Assembly: GCA_949130495.1 (NCBI GenBank)
Contig: OX422218.1
Location: forward strand, 43,780,651 to 43,844,650
Length of the DNA stretch: 64,000 nt
Direction of reading: 5' to 3'
DNA from: Sambucus nigra
Lineage: Eukaryota; Streptophyta; Magnoliopsida; Dipsacales; Adoxaceae
Shown here: positions 32,693 through 45,778 of the stretch, piece by piece
Layout: every line of letters begins with the position of its first letter
Position numbering within the stretch: position 1 is the first letter of the stretch
Program-made: the position numbers and the translations under genes
Notes under the pieces: model-generated
The model's input: only the letters and a program-made list of their open reading frames with translations
Databases searched by the model: none
Told to the model about the DNA's origin: nothing

Positions 32693-35554
32693 TGTGATAA
32701 CCCGCTCACCAAAATAAGGGATGGCCAGCCCAATCCTCCAATATAACAGGAGTCTCGGACGAAAATCATTCTCAACATCACAATAAAATACAGAGTATCC
32801 AGGATAACCACTCAATATTTCAGAAAATGGGTAGCCAAAATTTTTTGTTTTAAAGTTAAAGAAAGAATTTAAACAACCCAAATCCTGAAAAGATAGGGTA
32901 AACCCTAAGACATATATAGATAATAACAAGTATACAATAAAAGTACCGAATATGTTGTCGGTCCACAGACTCTACAACAGTGGTAAACAATTTCCATAAT
33001 TCATATAATACATTACATTAAACAATTACAAAGGTTTGGGCCTCACGCCCGAATAAAAGACTTGATCTTAACTAGAGTGTAAAAATGAAAGCGGATATAC
33101 AATATAACCCGTAATACCCGCAAAGCATCACGGCTCACCAAAATCACCAGAATGCGAAGGTCAGAATAGGCGTCCTTGAGGCGGAGTACCTAAGCAGATA
33201 TAAGATGCATGTTCAAAAAGAAATATGAACGGGTCAGGGACCGGTTTTATATGATCACCAGATGAATAAAAAGTATGACAGTTATGAATGGTAATCATGA
33301 CTAGAAAGAATAAGAATCTACCTACAAAAATCAACCGCATAAGCTAAGCAGGAAAAATAAGAACAAGTAACATAACTTAAAACTTTCATCAAATACCTTG
33401 ATTCATTTCATATATCTATTCCTAACAGGAAATATAATCACAATTTTGTGCAAATTGTGGCATTTATATCCCCATCTTACATTTTGTAAAAAATACTTTC
33501 CATATCAGAACAATAGTCATTCTCAAATGCTCTTTGTAGCATTTATACGTGCTCTTTGTGGGACTTCCATTATGCTCTTTGTGGCATATATAATTCATCA
33601 AGTCCCACTTGATACAGAATAGTTATATTTATTTTTATATAACGATTCTAAGACCGCCCATCCGAGTTTCCCCACTGGGTGTGCCCCTAAATGACCATCA
33701 TCTTCCAGGGACCTACCAAACAGGGCAACCTGGGCCCCTATAACGCAAGACGTCGGGAAGTGGCCATATGCCTACGGGAGAGTCAAGACCACACCCGAAA
33801 TCTCCTCACCAGCGCAGAAAACATAATATAACCGCGCATATGGCCTAGGACTATATCCACCCTCCATTCAATAGTCAGGGGGCATCACCAAGCGCGCGAA
33901 CTTCCCTTATGATGTCATTTAGAGAGGTGTGTTTAAACCATTTTATTTACCATTTTCAAAATCAAGTAAATTATCATTTACCCGTTTCATGATTAAGTAA
34001 ATTATCATTTACTAAAATCAATACCATTTCCATTTCATTTCCTTTCCATATATTTGTTTGATTTTATCCGAAACCATAATCACTTACATTTTTGTAAATA
34101 CCTCATTTTATACCTGGAGCCATACTTAATACATCTTATAGTTGTAACCTTGATGAATAATTAAACTTTCAATTTTTTCTCCAGAGATTTGTATGTGGTG
34201 TTATTATAAACCATCAAGACTAACATAGCTCAATTGAGCTTCTAAGTCTCCCTAACATAACATTACAACTCCTAGTTTAATAATAATCAACTAGAAGAAA
34301 GAATTCCCTAACACAAATGGGCATATCCCCGGAAAAGCCCCCACATAACCCACTTTTAACGTAGGGTACAAACCGAACTCAACTAGCACTCTAGGACTCT
34401 AAGTTTACTTCATAAGAGAAGGTTCCTATTCCCCAACCCTAAAGAAAAAGGATAAAAAATTGAGTTAGAAAAACAACTAAAAAACAGCCTGATTTCGAAT
34501 TGATTCGCCCAAGGGCCGAATCGATTCACCCCAGGCAGGGAATCGATTCGCCCAAAAGAGAATCGATTCGGACCACAAATCCAACATTCTGCTTCAGCCG
34601 AATCGATTTGGCCCTAATCGGAATCCATTTGGGTTTGCAGAACTGTAGGATGACCCCTTAGCGAATCGATTCGCCCTAGGGCCGAATCGATTCGCCCCTG
34701 CGATTTGGCCAAGAATAGCTTACGGGTTATAAACCCTAGTTTTTCCCAAACTCAAATCTTTTCAATTTTTATACACATCCAACATCACTAATCTACCCAA
34801 TATCATCCTATATGATTACTAACATTAACAACCCACAATTTCATCATCATCAACCAAAATCTAGGTTTAAATATCATAATTTACATTTTTAATCTCCAAA
34901 TGCAAATACATAAATATCACACAAATTATTCATCTTAAGTCACATATTAGGAAGTAGAAAACTTGCCTTAGAGTTGAAATCTCAGATTTCTTTGTGTTGT
35001 AGCAACCCCAAATCTTCAATCTCCATTTTCTCTCTTCTTTGTCCACTTTTCTCTTCTTCTCTCTTTCTCTCCTTTTCTCTCTAAGTTTAAGACATAAAAT
35101 GGGGTAATTAGGGGATTTGGAAGACTAAAATCGGGGCTTAAGTTTAAGGTTCCCACTTAAGTGGTTAATACCACATTAAAACGACTCGCAAATACGCATA
35201 TAAGCTAAAACCAGGTAAAAGTGCTCGAAATATAAAAATACAATATGGCACTTATTTTGACTGTCTCGCACCTTTCGGAACTAACTACGCCCTCTAAAAT
35301 GGCATCCGGAAATTTTATAATTTATTTCAAGTTCTATTTTCATTTAAACCACAATGTCATTTAAATCATATGACATCATACAACATACAACCAAATGATA
35401 TTTACTTTCGCATACAGTAAATATAGAGCAATCTAGTAAATAGTAACGTTCATCTCATAAAATTAATCTTTACTCCAGTTCCAACATTTTATATAATTGC
35501 CTCATACGATAAAATTAATATAAAATTACCCTCCTAAAAACGAGGGTTGTTATA
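32693..35554 (-). repeat. 3' LTR of the nested gypsy element
   Basis: 2862 bases. On the minus strand it carries a GA-rich leader near 35000-35090, a splice-donor-like AAG|GCAAGT (GC at 34966-34965), a CTGAC branch site (33237-33233) and the acceptor TTAG|GTAC at 33190. A GAATCGATTCG array lies between donor and acceptor. Confidence 0.9.
34495..34705. repeat. GAATCGATTCG palindrome array, left LTR
   Basis: About eight exact or near copies of CGAATCGATTCG, some flanked by GGGCC or CCCTAGGG words that are themselves self-complementary. The matching array at 47581-47770 in the other LTR has fewer copies, so the array changes length between LTRs of one element. Confidence 0.85.
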
Positions 35555-35556
35555 TA

Positions 35557-35570
35557 CTCCCCCCCTTATA
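35557..35570 (-). other. Polypurine tract of the nested gypsy element
   Basis: The minus strand reads AAGGGGGGGAGTA directly before the LTR. Confidence 0.85.
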
Positions 35571-36977
35571 AGGGAACTTTTCCCTCAAATTCAGGTGTAC
35601 CCTACCCCCAAAGACATAAAGGGTATACTATCCTAACTTATCTTTCTATCACTCTTATATACCCCTCGTCATTGAGGTGTCCCAAATGGACTCGGACTAA
35701 GGTCGTCACTAACGATCTAAGTCACATTCTTGGTGCCCAAACACAGCACCAAATCGTTCATTACTAACTATCAATCCTACCATCTCACAATGGAAGGAGA
35801 TATCCACATAACTCGGTATAAACCTCTTTACATCCCTCCTCGGGGATACATACACCAATGCTAAAGGGCTTAACCCCAAAGTACTCGACCTCTCTTCGCG
35901 TAGGCATATCCCTTCAAAGCACATGACTCAAAAGTCAAATCCTGAAAGAAACGTTCCGAAACTATTCCAAGTACAAGGAACATATGATCCACTGGTTCCA
36001 TCCAGTGAGTATGCAAATTTCTCGACCGGATACACTAGGCCACTCACGGTGCGTTAGCACAGGAAAGATTAGAATTATTATACAGAAATTTCCATCCATA
36101 CAACTATTACTCCCCTCGGTCCATGTAGCCTAAGGTGCACATTCGAGGTACGCATTTCGGCATTAGATTTACTTCCTCCATTCATCCATCCACTTTATGG
36201 TGGTAAGATATACTCCCTTTTCATCCGATTCCCATACCTTCATGGAAACTTTACCCAACCTTTGGCACGAATGTCAGATCTCAGTCCGCCTATAAGGCCG
36301 GAAAAGCAACGATTCGGTCGAAGGATCAATAATTGTCTCAAATAGGATCATGACGAGATCGATGCCGAAAATTCAAAGAGAACATCTATGAATATACTTT
36401 TCTTCATTCCACTGCTACTCTTCTTCACGCGAGTAGGTGAAACGGTCAACCACAAATGTCAATGCTCATTCTACTTGGCATTTCATGCCTTCCTAATTTT
36501 CCTTTAGAGAAAAGGAATATCTCATCGATAGTCCTTTATGAACTTTATACACCAACTTGACTCCTCCCCAACATATTGCAACAACTCGTGGCTTGCAAGA
36601 AAGACCAAATTACCTGCCCAAGGAAGTAGTGCCTCATTCCCTTAAGGCGATCACTACCTCAATGAATTTCAAATCAAGCGTGGAATAATACTTCCCACAA
36701 AGTTTAAACTTGTGAGACGCGTAAACAATGGGTCCATGCTCCAGTATCATTACTCCCCCTTCCTGGTAGAAGCTTGTTCATGAAATTCACTCTCCAGCTC
36801 AACAACATGCGCTCAGGAGTAAAAATTTAACTCCTCCTTCTTACTTTCGAAAGTTGAGTCACCAACATAACACTCTATCTAAGAGAGGCCTCCTCACCCT
36901 TGGCCCATCCTTCAAAATAACTTGAAATTCCATACTACTTGCTCCTAGGGTTCTAATCCCTCTTAGAGTTAACCCAC
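35571..36977 (-). pseudogene. Pol remnant of the nested gypsy element, including RNase H
   Basis: The clearest part is near 36640-36780 on the minus strand: HGPIVYASHKFKLCGKYYST followed by LDLKFIEVVIA, which matches the gypsy RNase H motif ending in THDLELAAVVFAL. Sequence toward 36440 looks like the following part of RNase H but is broken. Near the purine tract a tail reads LNLREKFPYKGGS, like chromovirus pol ends. Between these I see nothing readable. Confidence 0.5.
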
Positions 36978-37583
36978 TGTGACACCCCGACTAATTAAAT
37001 ACCGGATAGCTACTCCTTTATTAAATTAATACAAAATGCGAAGTTCGTTCAGTTAATAGCATCACTGTCGAAAACATTTTTAATGATTACTAACCACCTA
37101 GTATTTAAAAAGTAAGTTGTCAAGTTTTAAATTAAATCCAATTAACAAGCAATAAATGAATTATGAAAGAATAACATAACCATACACTATAAAGAAGCAA
37201 TGGAATAACCAACAAATAATGATAAGTCTGGAGGAAAGACTCCTCACAACAATCCCACAACTGAAATGAATAAAATAGTGTAACCTAAATTAATTACAAA
37301 CCAAAGTCTGAATAACTGAAATATAAAATGTCTCTAATAGAAATGGGCGACATGCCCTACAATGATGAAACTGAATATGGAGTCAAGACTAGGAAAGAGG
37401 CGTCTACTTTCAAGGCCCTGTAACTTCCACAACAGCTACAGCTCGTCACCTGAATGGAAATACTATGCATGGTGTCCTTGTGACTGGGCACCTAAAAGGT
37501 TTTTACAAAAAAAATAGATTTGAAAGCAAACGGGTCAGAGCCCGAAAGTGGAGAGTATTTTTAAAAATAGCAAGTGCTTTAAT

Positions 37584-40410
37584 TGTAATACCCCGTACTT
37601 TTAAAGATATTTAAATTACAAAGGTGGGCGTAGTTTGGTAAATTGAGGAATTACTGTGAATAGTAATTATGAAATTTATGAGTGAAATTGAATAAATTCA
37701 GAATATAAAGTAAATAGTAAATATTAGTTTGTAAGTGCCAGATTAATATTTACATGGATTATTTTTAATTACATGTCGCAAGTTGGGTAAAGCGACAAAG
37801 AAAATATTTTAAATTGGAAAATACGCATATTGAACATGTTGGGGCAAAATTAATGAATTTTAGTTAAGTACCTCGGATGGAGATTTCGACTGCGCCATTA
37901 GGTTCGGAATGGCCGAGATAGTCAAAATAGACTACCCGGGGGTAGTATTTGGGTTCCAGACATTTTTGGACTAGTAGGGGCTCGTAAACGGGTACAAGAG
38001 TCATTTAACAATTGGGCATTTACCCAATTTCGGGTTTAAAGACTTAAGCATCCCCCTTTCCCTTTCATTTCTTCCCTAAGAGAGAGAAGAGAGTAGAGAG
38101 AAGGAAGAGAAGAAGAAGAAGAAGAAGAAGAAGAAGAAGAAGAAGAAGAAGAAGAAGAAGAAGAAGAAGAAGAAAGAAAGAAAAGAAGAAGAAGAAGAGA
38201 AGGAAAATCCGGCCAAATTCGCGAGATTCGACTCGAGAACGTCGGATTTATTCCACAAGGCAAGTGTTTAACTTGCATATTGATTTAGTGTGTTAATTTC
38301 TCATATTGTAGTTGGTATAAAACTAAATATTTTTGGGTTGAAATTTCCTGGATCAAAGGGGTTTTCGAAAGATTAAAACGGATATAACTCGATTAATACC
38401 CAATTTGAGAAACTTGAAATTAATTGAAATTAATTATTGGATCTGGGTTCTAGGATGATTGGAACCCTTTGAATGTGTGTATTTATGGTTATTTGAGGTT
38501 GAATGATGATGAGAGAGGAGATAAAAAGCTTGGATGTGTTTTAATGGAGGTTTGGATTTTTGGAGAAGAAGGTGAATAGTGACCAGCCCACTTCCGGGCT
38601 GTTTCGGACAGGAAGACAACCGATTCAGCTCTCGGTCAAAAAAGGAAAGTTGTAGATAATTTTGATACGGTCGCGTGAGCTCCAACCGCGTATTTTTCTG
38701 ATTTTTTTTCGAATTGTTATGATTTTTACAAGATGGCAGTTCCGGGGTGAAATCACCAACTCGGAGATGCAATCGGAAATTGGAAAAATAAAGGCTAGAA
38801 TTATTTGGAGATAAATATTTGGGGTTCCTAAAAATAGTGTGGGGACTTCTAAATATTTTTTTTAGTAAGGCGTGTACCTTGGGTTAGTTGAAAGTAAAAT
38901 CCAAGATTTACCCAAATAGGGGTGTTCGTGAGGAAAAATACTTAAAGGGGTATTTAAGTGTGATTTGAATGTTAAATAAGGGAACATGTATTGGGGTAGT
39001 GTTTTAATTGTGTGACGGCTTGTATTATTGTGAATGAGAATATTCAAGGTTATTGGCTATCGTTACGAGAGTTTGGAGATTATAGCCATAAAAGATTGAG
39101 AATAGATAAATAATATATATCGGTGTCGTTGGTATTGTCATCGTGCGGTGAGAAAATATCGGAAATGATGTATTGAGGATTAGTTAAAATTGATTAATGC
39201 GTAGGATATTCGAGAGATAAATATACTACGTGGAAAATTTATACATGGGTTAAATAATTACCTATGGGGAATTATGTATAGGTGAGAGAAATACCTATAA
39301 TTATAATATGGTTGTGTGAATACCAAATTGATGATATATGTATATAGGTGGAATGTGTACCTATATGATTTTTTTTTTATTATGTGTATGGCATACCTAC
39401 CATACTTGCTATCACGGGAGGTTGACGTTCGAAAGAGGACAATCTTATCCTGTGTTGCCTTCGGGGGGATTTTAGATTTGGTACCTCAAGAACATAGGGC
39501 CGTGAAAGGCTTATTTGTGAGTTGATAAGTCCGCTGCTTATGGGAGCGTAGGTATGTGCGTGACCCGTAGGTACGTGAACTATGTTCGCCTCCAATACGT
39601 GTGATTTGTATTGTTACAGTTCCTGAGTGATGTGGAACGGGTAATCCTTTTTGTACGGGATGTACTTGGATTGGATAGCAGAGTATGAGTGCACCGCAGC
39701 TGAGGCTAGGGTTGCTATATATCTATATATGTATTGCGATTAACATATATGTGTACTTGAGATAATTCACGGATGCTTAGTAAATGAGAATGACTAAGCC
39801 ACTTATATTATAGTTTGGTGGATGATTAATATACTTGTTGCGTATAGTATACTGTTGATATATATGAGATGAGATATCATATAACCTAACCTTGTATAAA
39901 GTGAAAAGAATGAATAAAGTGTGATATTACTTCCGGTAGATTTATATCCGGATTTATATGAATGCGAATAATAGGTTCTAATGAGAACTATTAATAAATG
40001 GTATAAATATGTTATGTACTGAAGGCCTAATGGATCCCGGTGATCAACATTGTCACGCAGTAGTGTATCCGGGGGGTTCCTTGTTTGGATTTCGCTTCGC
40101 GAGACACCCCACGCACGAACGTAACGTAATGTTGCGAATGGGGAGAAGTTTAGTCCTTAGTACCCAAATCGATGAGGTTTATTAGAAGATGGGTAATTAC
40201 ATTAGTTAGGTAGGGTAGCTTAACTAGGTTGTCTAAAATGGTATGCACTAGTTGTGCACTGTTAGAAGAGGGGTGAGGTGTATCTCATGTGAGAGCGATA
40301 CCAGTTTAAAATATGAGAAATAACATATTTTAAAATATGGATTTTATGCACTTGCTAAAATATTTTCAACAATCAGGCTCTGACCCATTTTCTCTACTTC
40401 TCCCCTCTCT

Positions 40411-40445
<35 letters not shown>

Positions 40446-40896
40446 TGTCCAGACACAGGGATGCCTGGATAATAATTCATTCGAGTCAGACGTTTGCTGC
40501 AGCAGCTGTGGATGCAAGCAGGTTTATTGTAGACGCTTCCATCATTGAGATCTAGATAGGAGGTATTGCAGTCATATTCGGGCTAATGGCCCAACTGTAC
40601 TCATTTATTCATTTACCGCCTTTTGTGTGGAATTCGATTTGGTTGTATTATTTGGACCGAGTGTTCGGTTATTTTACTTTATTTTATTTCAGTTGTTGCA
40701 TATAAACTGTTGTCCTTATTTTATTTGGATGGTTTGGTTAAAAAGATTAGTTAATTTAAAATTTTGACGTCGGCCTAATAGGATATTAGTAATTAATTGG
40801 TTTTCGACAGTGATGTTAAGAATGAACCACATGAGACTCCTGTTTTAATTTGATATAGGAGTGATCGCCCGGTATTTTATTAGGCGGGGTGTCACA
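37584..40896 (+). repeat. Solo LTR of a chromodomain-type gypsy element, plus strand
   Basis: 3313 bases, from TGTAATACCCC to GGCGGGGTGTCACA. Target duplication TTAAT is perfect (37579-37583 and 40897-40901). It is the innermost insertion of this nest. Donor-like AAG|GCAAGT at 38258-38265, branch CTGAC at 40380-40384, a pyrimidine and TA-rich stretch, and acceptor ATAG|GTGTCC at 40444 repeat the LTR intron pattern. Confidence 0.93.
38090..38200. repeat. GAA/GA-rich microsatellite in the solo LTR leader
   Basis: About 23 GAA units in a GAGA-rich stretch, 60-150 bases upstream of the donor-like site at 38259. GA-rich stretches lie at the same place in the nested gypsy LTRs (35000-35090, minus) and the other solo LTR (42640-42680, minus). 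The long serine or phenylalanine frames read through it are artefacts. Confidence 0.9.
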
Positions 40897-42067
40897 TTAA
40901 TAACATTTAAAACAATAAATGCAAAATACATCTTAGGACGTGCTCTCACATGAAATACTCACCTCTCATCTAACTGTGCACTCCTAACATTCCTGTACCC
41001 ATTCATGTGTTCCTCATATCTATCTAGTTCAAAAGAGTTTCTAACACTTCTACTCGGTCCACGTTTTAATTCCAACCTTAAAAATTAAATAGAGAGTTCT
41101 ACTTAAATTCTCGGAATTCCAATTATTAACAAAACCATTTGGTGATATATGTCCCCTTTTTATCTTTTCATAACGTTACAATAACTATACTGACAATTAA
41201 ACATAACAAATTCCTTTTCATTTAACCGTATATTATTCACATCATAATTATACAATACAAGCACCCCGAGGCTAAGCTGCGGTGCACACATACTCTGCTA
41301 TCCATCTCGGTACATCATGTACATAAGGATTACAAATTCCGAATCTCTCAGGAATTGTTGGAATAAGCACCACACACAAAAATGGAGGCGAACATACTTC
41401 AACATATCCATGGTCACGTACATACCTACGCTCCATAGTCAGCTGACTTATTAACTCACAAATAAGTTGTTCTCTTGAACTATGTCCTCGAGGTACAAAT
41501 CTAAATCCGGGAAACACAAAGATTAGATGGCCCTAAACGAACGTAAACCTCCCGTGATAGCAAGTATGGTAGGTATGTCATACACATAAAGTCATATACT
41601 AAGCATTCACACATCTTAGATATCTCAATGTTAATAAAGGTATACTCTACATCCTTATACCATTATTCCAATTTTATATACATTAAGCCTTCCGATAATA
41701 TAAAATTTAAACTGTCGACACGTCTCACGTCGTAGTTTCTTATACTTAAAACCTATCTCAAAGGGATTATTAAGTATCCTATTATTCTCACCTATAACGT
41801 CATTATTTTTAAGGTCCTTACTTCTGCCCCAAAACCTCATTTCATCAATTTATGGAAATTTACTCTCTTAACCCAAATATTATCTCACTCATCGAATTTC
41901 ATTAGAATAAGAATAATTTCTCAAATGGATTCTAATTAAGGTCCAAATTTTATAATCATACCTACTGGTCTTCCTCAAGGTTAAGGATAATCATGAAGTC
42001 TCCAAAGATAATTTTTCTAAGGGTTAACATCATCAAAATTTAAATGGGGAAAAACTTTACTTATTCT

Positions 42068-42150
42068 GGGAAGGTCGATCGATCGGCCTATACCTTCGAT
42101 CGATCGATGGTGGTTGATCGATCGACTGATGAATGTCGATCGATCGAACG
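42068..42150. repeat. GATCGATC palindrome array in the minus-strand solo LTR
   Basis: Four clusters of TCGATCGATC within about 85 bases. Position relative to the donor-like site (about 430-510 bases downstream on the minus strand) matches the array in the Tekay 3' LTR. Confidence 0.85.
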
Positions 42151-43251
42151 CACCAGGTATGGCTAAGGACTGCTTCGTTTTGCAGTTTTCAAATCATCAC
42201 AAAACACCATTACAATGCAAGGAACTCTAATCTAACGTTATAGTATCATCATACAACCATCCTACAACATTGTTAACGTCTTAAAACCAAAAATTCATCA
42301 ACCAAGGATTTCATTTGGATCAAATCTTCATCAAGAACCCTAGTTTTCTACTTCTTTCAAGAACAATAAAAATCTCTTCTTTAATCCATTTTTAGATCAT
42401 CAAGGGTTACAATTAGAATTCATAATACGTCCAGAATATGTCTACATGCAATTCCTAACATGGTTCATAATTTTAAACCTCAAATTCATGGGTCTATATC
42501 AATCTTTCAATGCCAAAATTCGATAATTACACTAACATGGAAGAACACATTAATTAAATCAATTGAAACTAAACCACTTGCCTCTAATCTTTCTCTGAAT
42601 TTGATGTTGAATCTTGAAGGTTGAATTCCTCTCTCTCTCTTTCTGCAGAATTCTTCTCTTTCTCTTTCTCTCTACAAGTTCTTCTCAAGATGACAATGGA
42701 GGTGGGGTTGGTTTTTGCCAAGTTTAAGGTTTCTAAACTTCTCCCGTAGACCACTACCTAGATTGGGGTTGGAAATGGCTTAGTGGGTTAAGACTAAGTC
42801 AGATTTTTAACTCTAATTTTCGTGGGTTTTAATTACCCAATTTCCGAAATTACCAACTACCCTTTTGGGTTGCCGGTACGGCCTAAAAATGCCCCGGGAC
42901 CCAAACTAAACCCCCGGCTAGTGTTTTCTGACTATTTAGACCATTCCGGACTTGTTGGCACCCTCAAAATGACCATACGGTTGATAAAAATAAAATTTAC
43001 TTTTTAATTTAAATAATTACCCACCTGACGCGACTGCACGCGCGTCCCAACAAAATTTCCCAAATTGCCAAATTTTAGTCTCGCGACAATTTTAATATTT
43101 TCAATATTCATATCACAACATATGTATACACATCATAATCAAATACCAACTCACATCTCGTTAATATTTTATCCGGATTAATTCTCAATTAATTCCCATT
43201 TAATTTAATACATCCCATAAATAAATATCCATAAAAGTACGGGGTATTACA

Positions 43252-45764
43252 CCCACAACCTACACGTGGTCAACTCCTTACCGCCTTACTAAGCCAACGT
43301 GCTAATAAAATTAAGGTCGATCTATGAATATCCTATCTAAGTCGTGTACGTATGATACTAAGTATATCCCTAGGACCCCAGACCTATCTCAACTCCCAAC
43401 ATTCTCTTGATTTCATACGTGGGACGTTTCACCGAAGCGAAATCCAAATAAGGAACCCTCCCGTTACACTACTACCTAGCATCATCGGTCGTTAAGATAT
43501 GATGGTCTAAGACACATGATCGGGATAGTAAATTATAATTTACAACCCTACTAACAAGATTTTTTCTTCTATGTTTTACCATTCAATTTATCAAAGATTT
43601 CAATTAATCGAACATTTACTTTTTGTAAAGTCTTTCGAATATATATCTCATTATATAAACATGGCCTTCTCATCAAGGCATAATCCAGAAATCTCAATTC
43701 AACTTCATATCTCCTTCTCCCTCACATCTATTAGAGGAGAGAACTATATCTAGTGCTTCTATTTCGCACTTTAATAGCCCTTAATGACTCTACTACGTGA
43801 TTCTCGGCTAAACCTTACAACCCAAATCTTAAACACAAAATAAAAGAAAGAGAAAAGAATAGCGTCTCTCCACTCCCAACGTCGTTAAGTGTTCATGCAT
43901 CGGACTGTCTCGCAAAGAGAAATTCAAGCAAGGAACCCCTCTGACACATGCCTACTTAACTAGTTGGTCATGGAGATAAAGCGTAACAAGCACAAACAAG
44001 GAAAACGAACAATCAACACTCACACAAGATAACACAGTAAATAATAAAAAAATCTCCTACCTACCTCGATCCACCTCTATAAAGTCTCAACCTGTATTCA
44101 GGAGAGATATTATAGAACAACTAGTTCCATTTTGAACTAGAAGTGAGATAGCCTTGCAATTTTATTTGCACCCTATCACCCCAAGCCAACCAAAATATCT
44201 TAACATAAAATAAGGGAAAGGAAAAGTAGCATCTCTCCACTCCAAACGTCATTAAGGTTCACACGTGGAGCGTCCCGCAAAAGCAAAATCCAAATAAGGA
44301 ACCCCTCCTATGCATTACTACTTAACCTTGTTGGTCATGGAGATAAGGCATAACATCCACCTATAATGCAAACAAACAATAGAACACTCAAACCAAATAA
44401 CACATAATGTAAATGACACATATTACACATATACATTTTAAAATATCATCACTTGCTTCATAACGAGTCAAGAAATCATAAAACTTGCCTACCACGGAAG
44501 TCATATAATTACCCTTCTATAATAGCGTTGATATTACCAAAATCTCAATATGCACACCCGATTCTAGAGTACACACAATACTACTCTATCTTATTGTGGG
44601 GGATGCACCACCCACAACAAAGGTGGAATTTCCACCAACATTCTTGATAATCACTCCGGGAAATACTAATGGTTCTCGAACACCGTACTTGAGTCGTATC
44701 CGAACCAAATATTACTTCCTTGAACTCTTAAACTAGGCACTTTATCTTTTCCCTTGTCCTCCAATCAACAAAATTTAAAATGAGCGGGTCTACGCTCCAC
44801 TTCATAGCCATTGTTTCGACTCTGGTCGACAACAATTGTCCACGCAGTCCCACAAAAGAAAACACGATACCGGCCTCCCCTTTCCTTAATTCAATGAATC
44901 CTCCCCTGGCGGATAGAGGATATCCAGCAAAGGGGTTTCATGAACGTTGTTCCTTCAGAAGTGTTAGCGACACTTAATTTGGAACCTATCGTTTTATGGT
45001 GCACGGTGTCCCTAACTGTACAACACTTTATTCACTATCAGCCTTTAATCGAGCCTTGTGTGAACATTTGAGAATCCTCCTTCTCATCAGTCCAGTTTTC
45101 CCAGAGAAACTCGTTGTTGCAAGTGTCCACTGGGCTTCTCCATGGGCAAAATTTCATGTACCCACAATTATTGCGACTACGTTCCCACCATTTCAACACT
45201 ACTCCTTCGGGTGAAAGATTTTCCTCCACCCTTTTCATCTGGGTAGTTCTATACCCCTTCCTTAGGGCTAAAGCTCTTGGACCTCATGCATCCACCAAAT
45301 GAGGGCGCATCTCTTCCATCTTACTTCAACATGTGGCCCTCTTCAGGGGCTCCTCTCCACTTTAAATTTAACGTTCCTCGGAGTTCCAAGCTTAGTACCA
45401 CTCTCTACCCCTAGCGGTACTGCGAAAACTACATCCACGGTAATTAGTAGTCGCAGTAGCAAAGTAAGAAAATTCTACCAAAGGAAGCGACCTTCAAGGC
45501 AGTCCTCATCTCGGACCACAAGTTACAGTTCTTAGAAATCCTTCCCATGACATCATCGCGACAACCTTCTCTGGCGTCCTCCTTCAATCGACCAAAAATC
45601 TTACATGAATAAGTAAAAGATTTTACAGCATCTACCTCATGGCAGAAGAACGAAATCTCACAAGAGAAATCAACGATCTTAATCCTAAGGCTCTATGTCA
45701 ACTCAAAAGAAATGCTGAAAACAAAAGGCGTCCACACAGATTCCTAAGGACTCGAGAACCTGAT
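43252..45764 (-). mobile_element. 5' internal part of the nested gypsy element, unreadable
   Basis: By position it should hold gag, protease and RT, but I find no motif I can trust in any frame; open frames of 60-90 codons show no family. It contains three diverged copies of a roughly 120-base unit (about 43390-43510, 43879-44000, 44238-44360) with AATCCAAATAAGGAACCC as marker. The marker also occurs reversed in the solo LTR near 40075-40095. Confidence 0.45.
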
Positions 45765-45776
45765 GCTCTGATACCA
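45765..45776 (-). other. Primer-binding site of the nested gypsy element
   Basis: GCTCTGATACCA on +, so TGGTATCAGAGC on the minus strand, two bases from the LTR. It fixes the orientation of the element. Confidence 0.95.
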
Positions 45777-45778
45777 TC

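Larger units (their letters stand above)
36978..43251 (-). repeat. Solo LTR of a Tekay-type element, minus strand, split by another solo LTR
   Basis: On + it begins TGTGACACCCC and ends GGGGTATTACA; no internal region is attached. Target duplication CCCAC is perfect (36973-36977 and 43252-43256). Without the nested LTR it is about 2.96 kb. The stretch near 42840-42980 matches the Tekay LTR near 4740-4840. It holds a donor-like AG|GCAAGT (minus, GC at 42581-42580) and acceptor TTTTAG|GTGCCC (AG at 37493-37492), with CTGAC at 37538-37534. Confidence 0.92.

Noticed and set aside
38036..38278. Minus-strand open frame with a long serine (or phenylalanine) run
   Set aside because: It is the GAA microsatellite read in two frames inside a solo LTR.
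44996..45535. Plus-strand frames of 60-80 codons in the nested gypsy interior
   Set aside because: No domain; they overlap each other and lie opposite to the element's coding strand.
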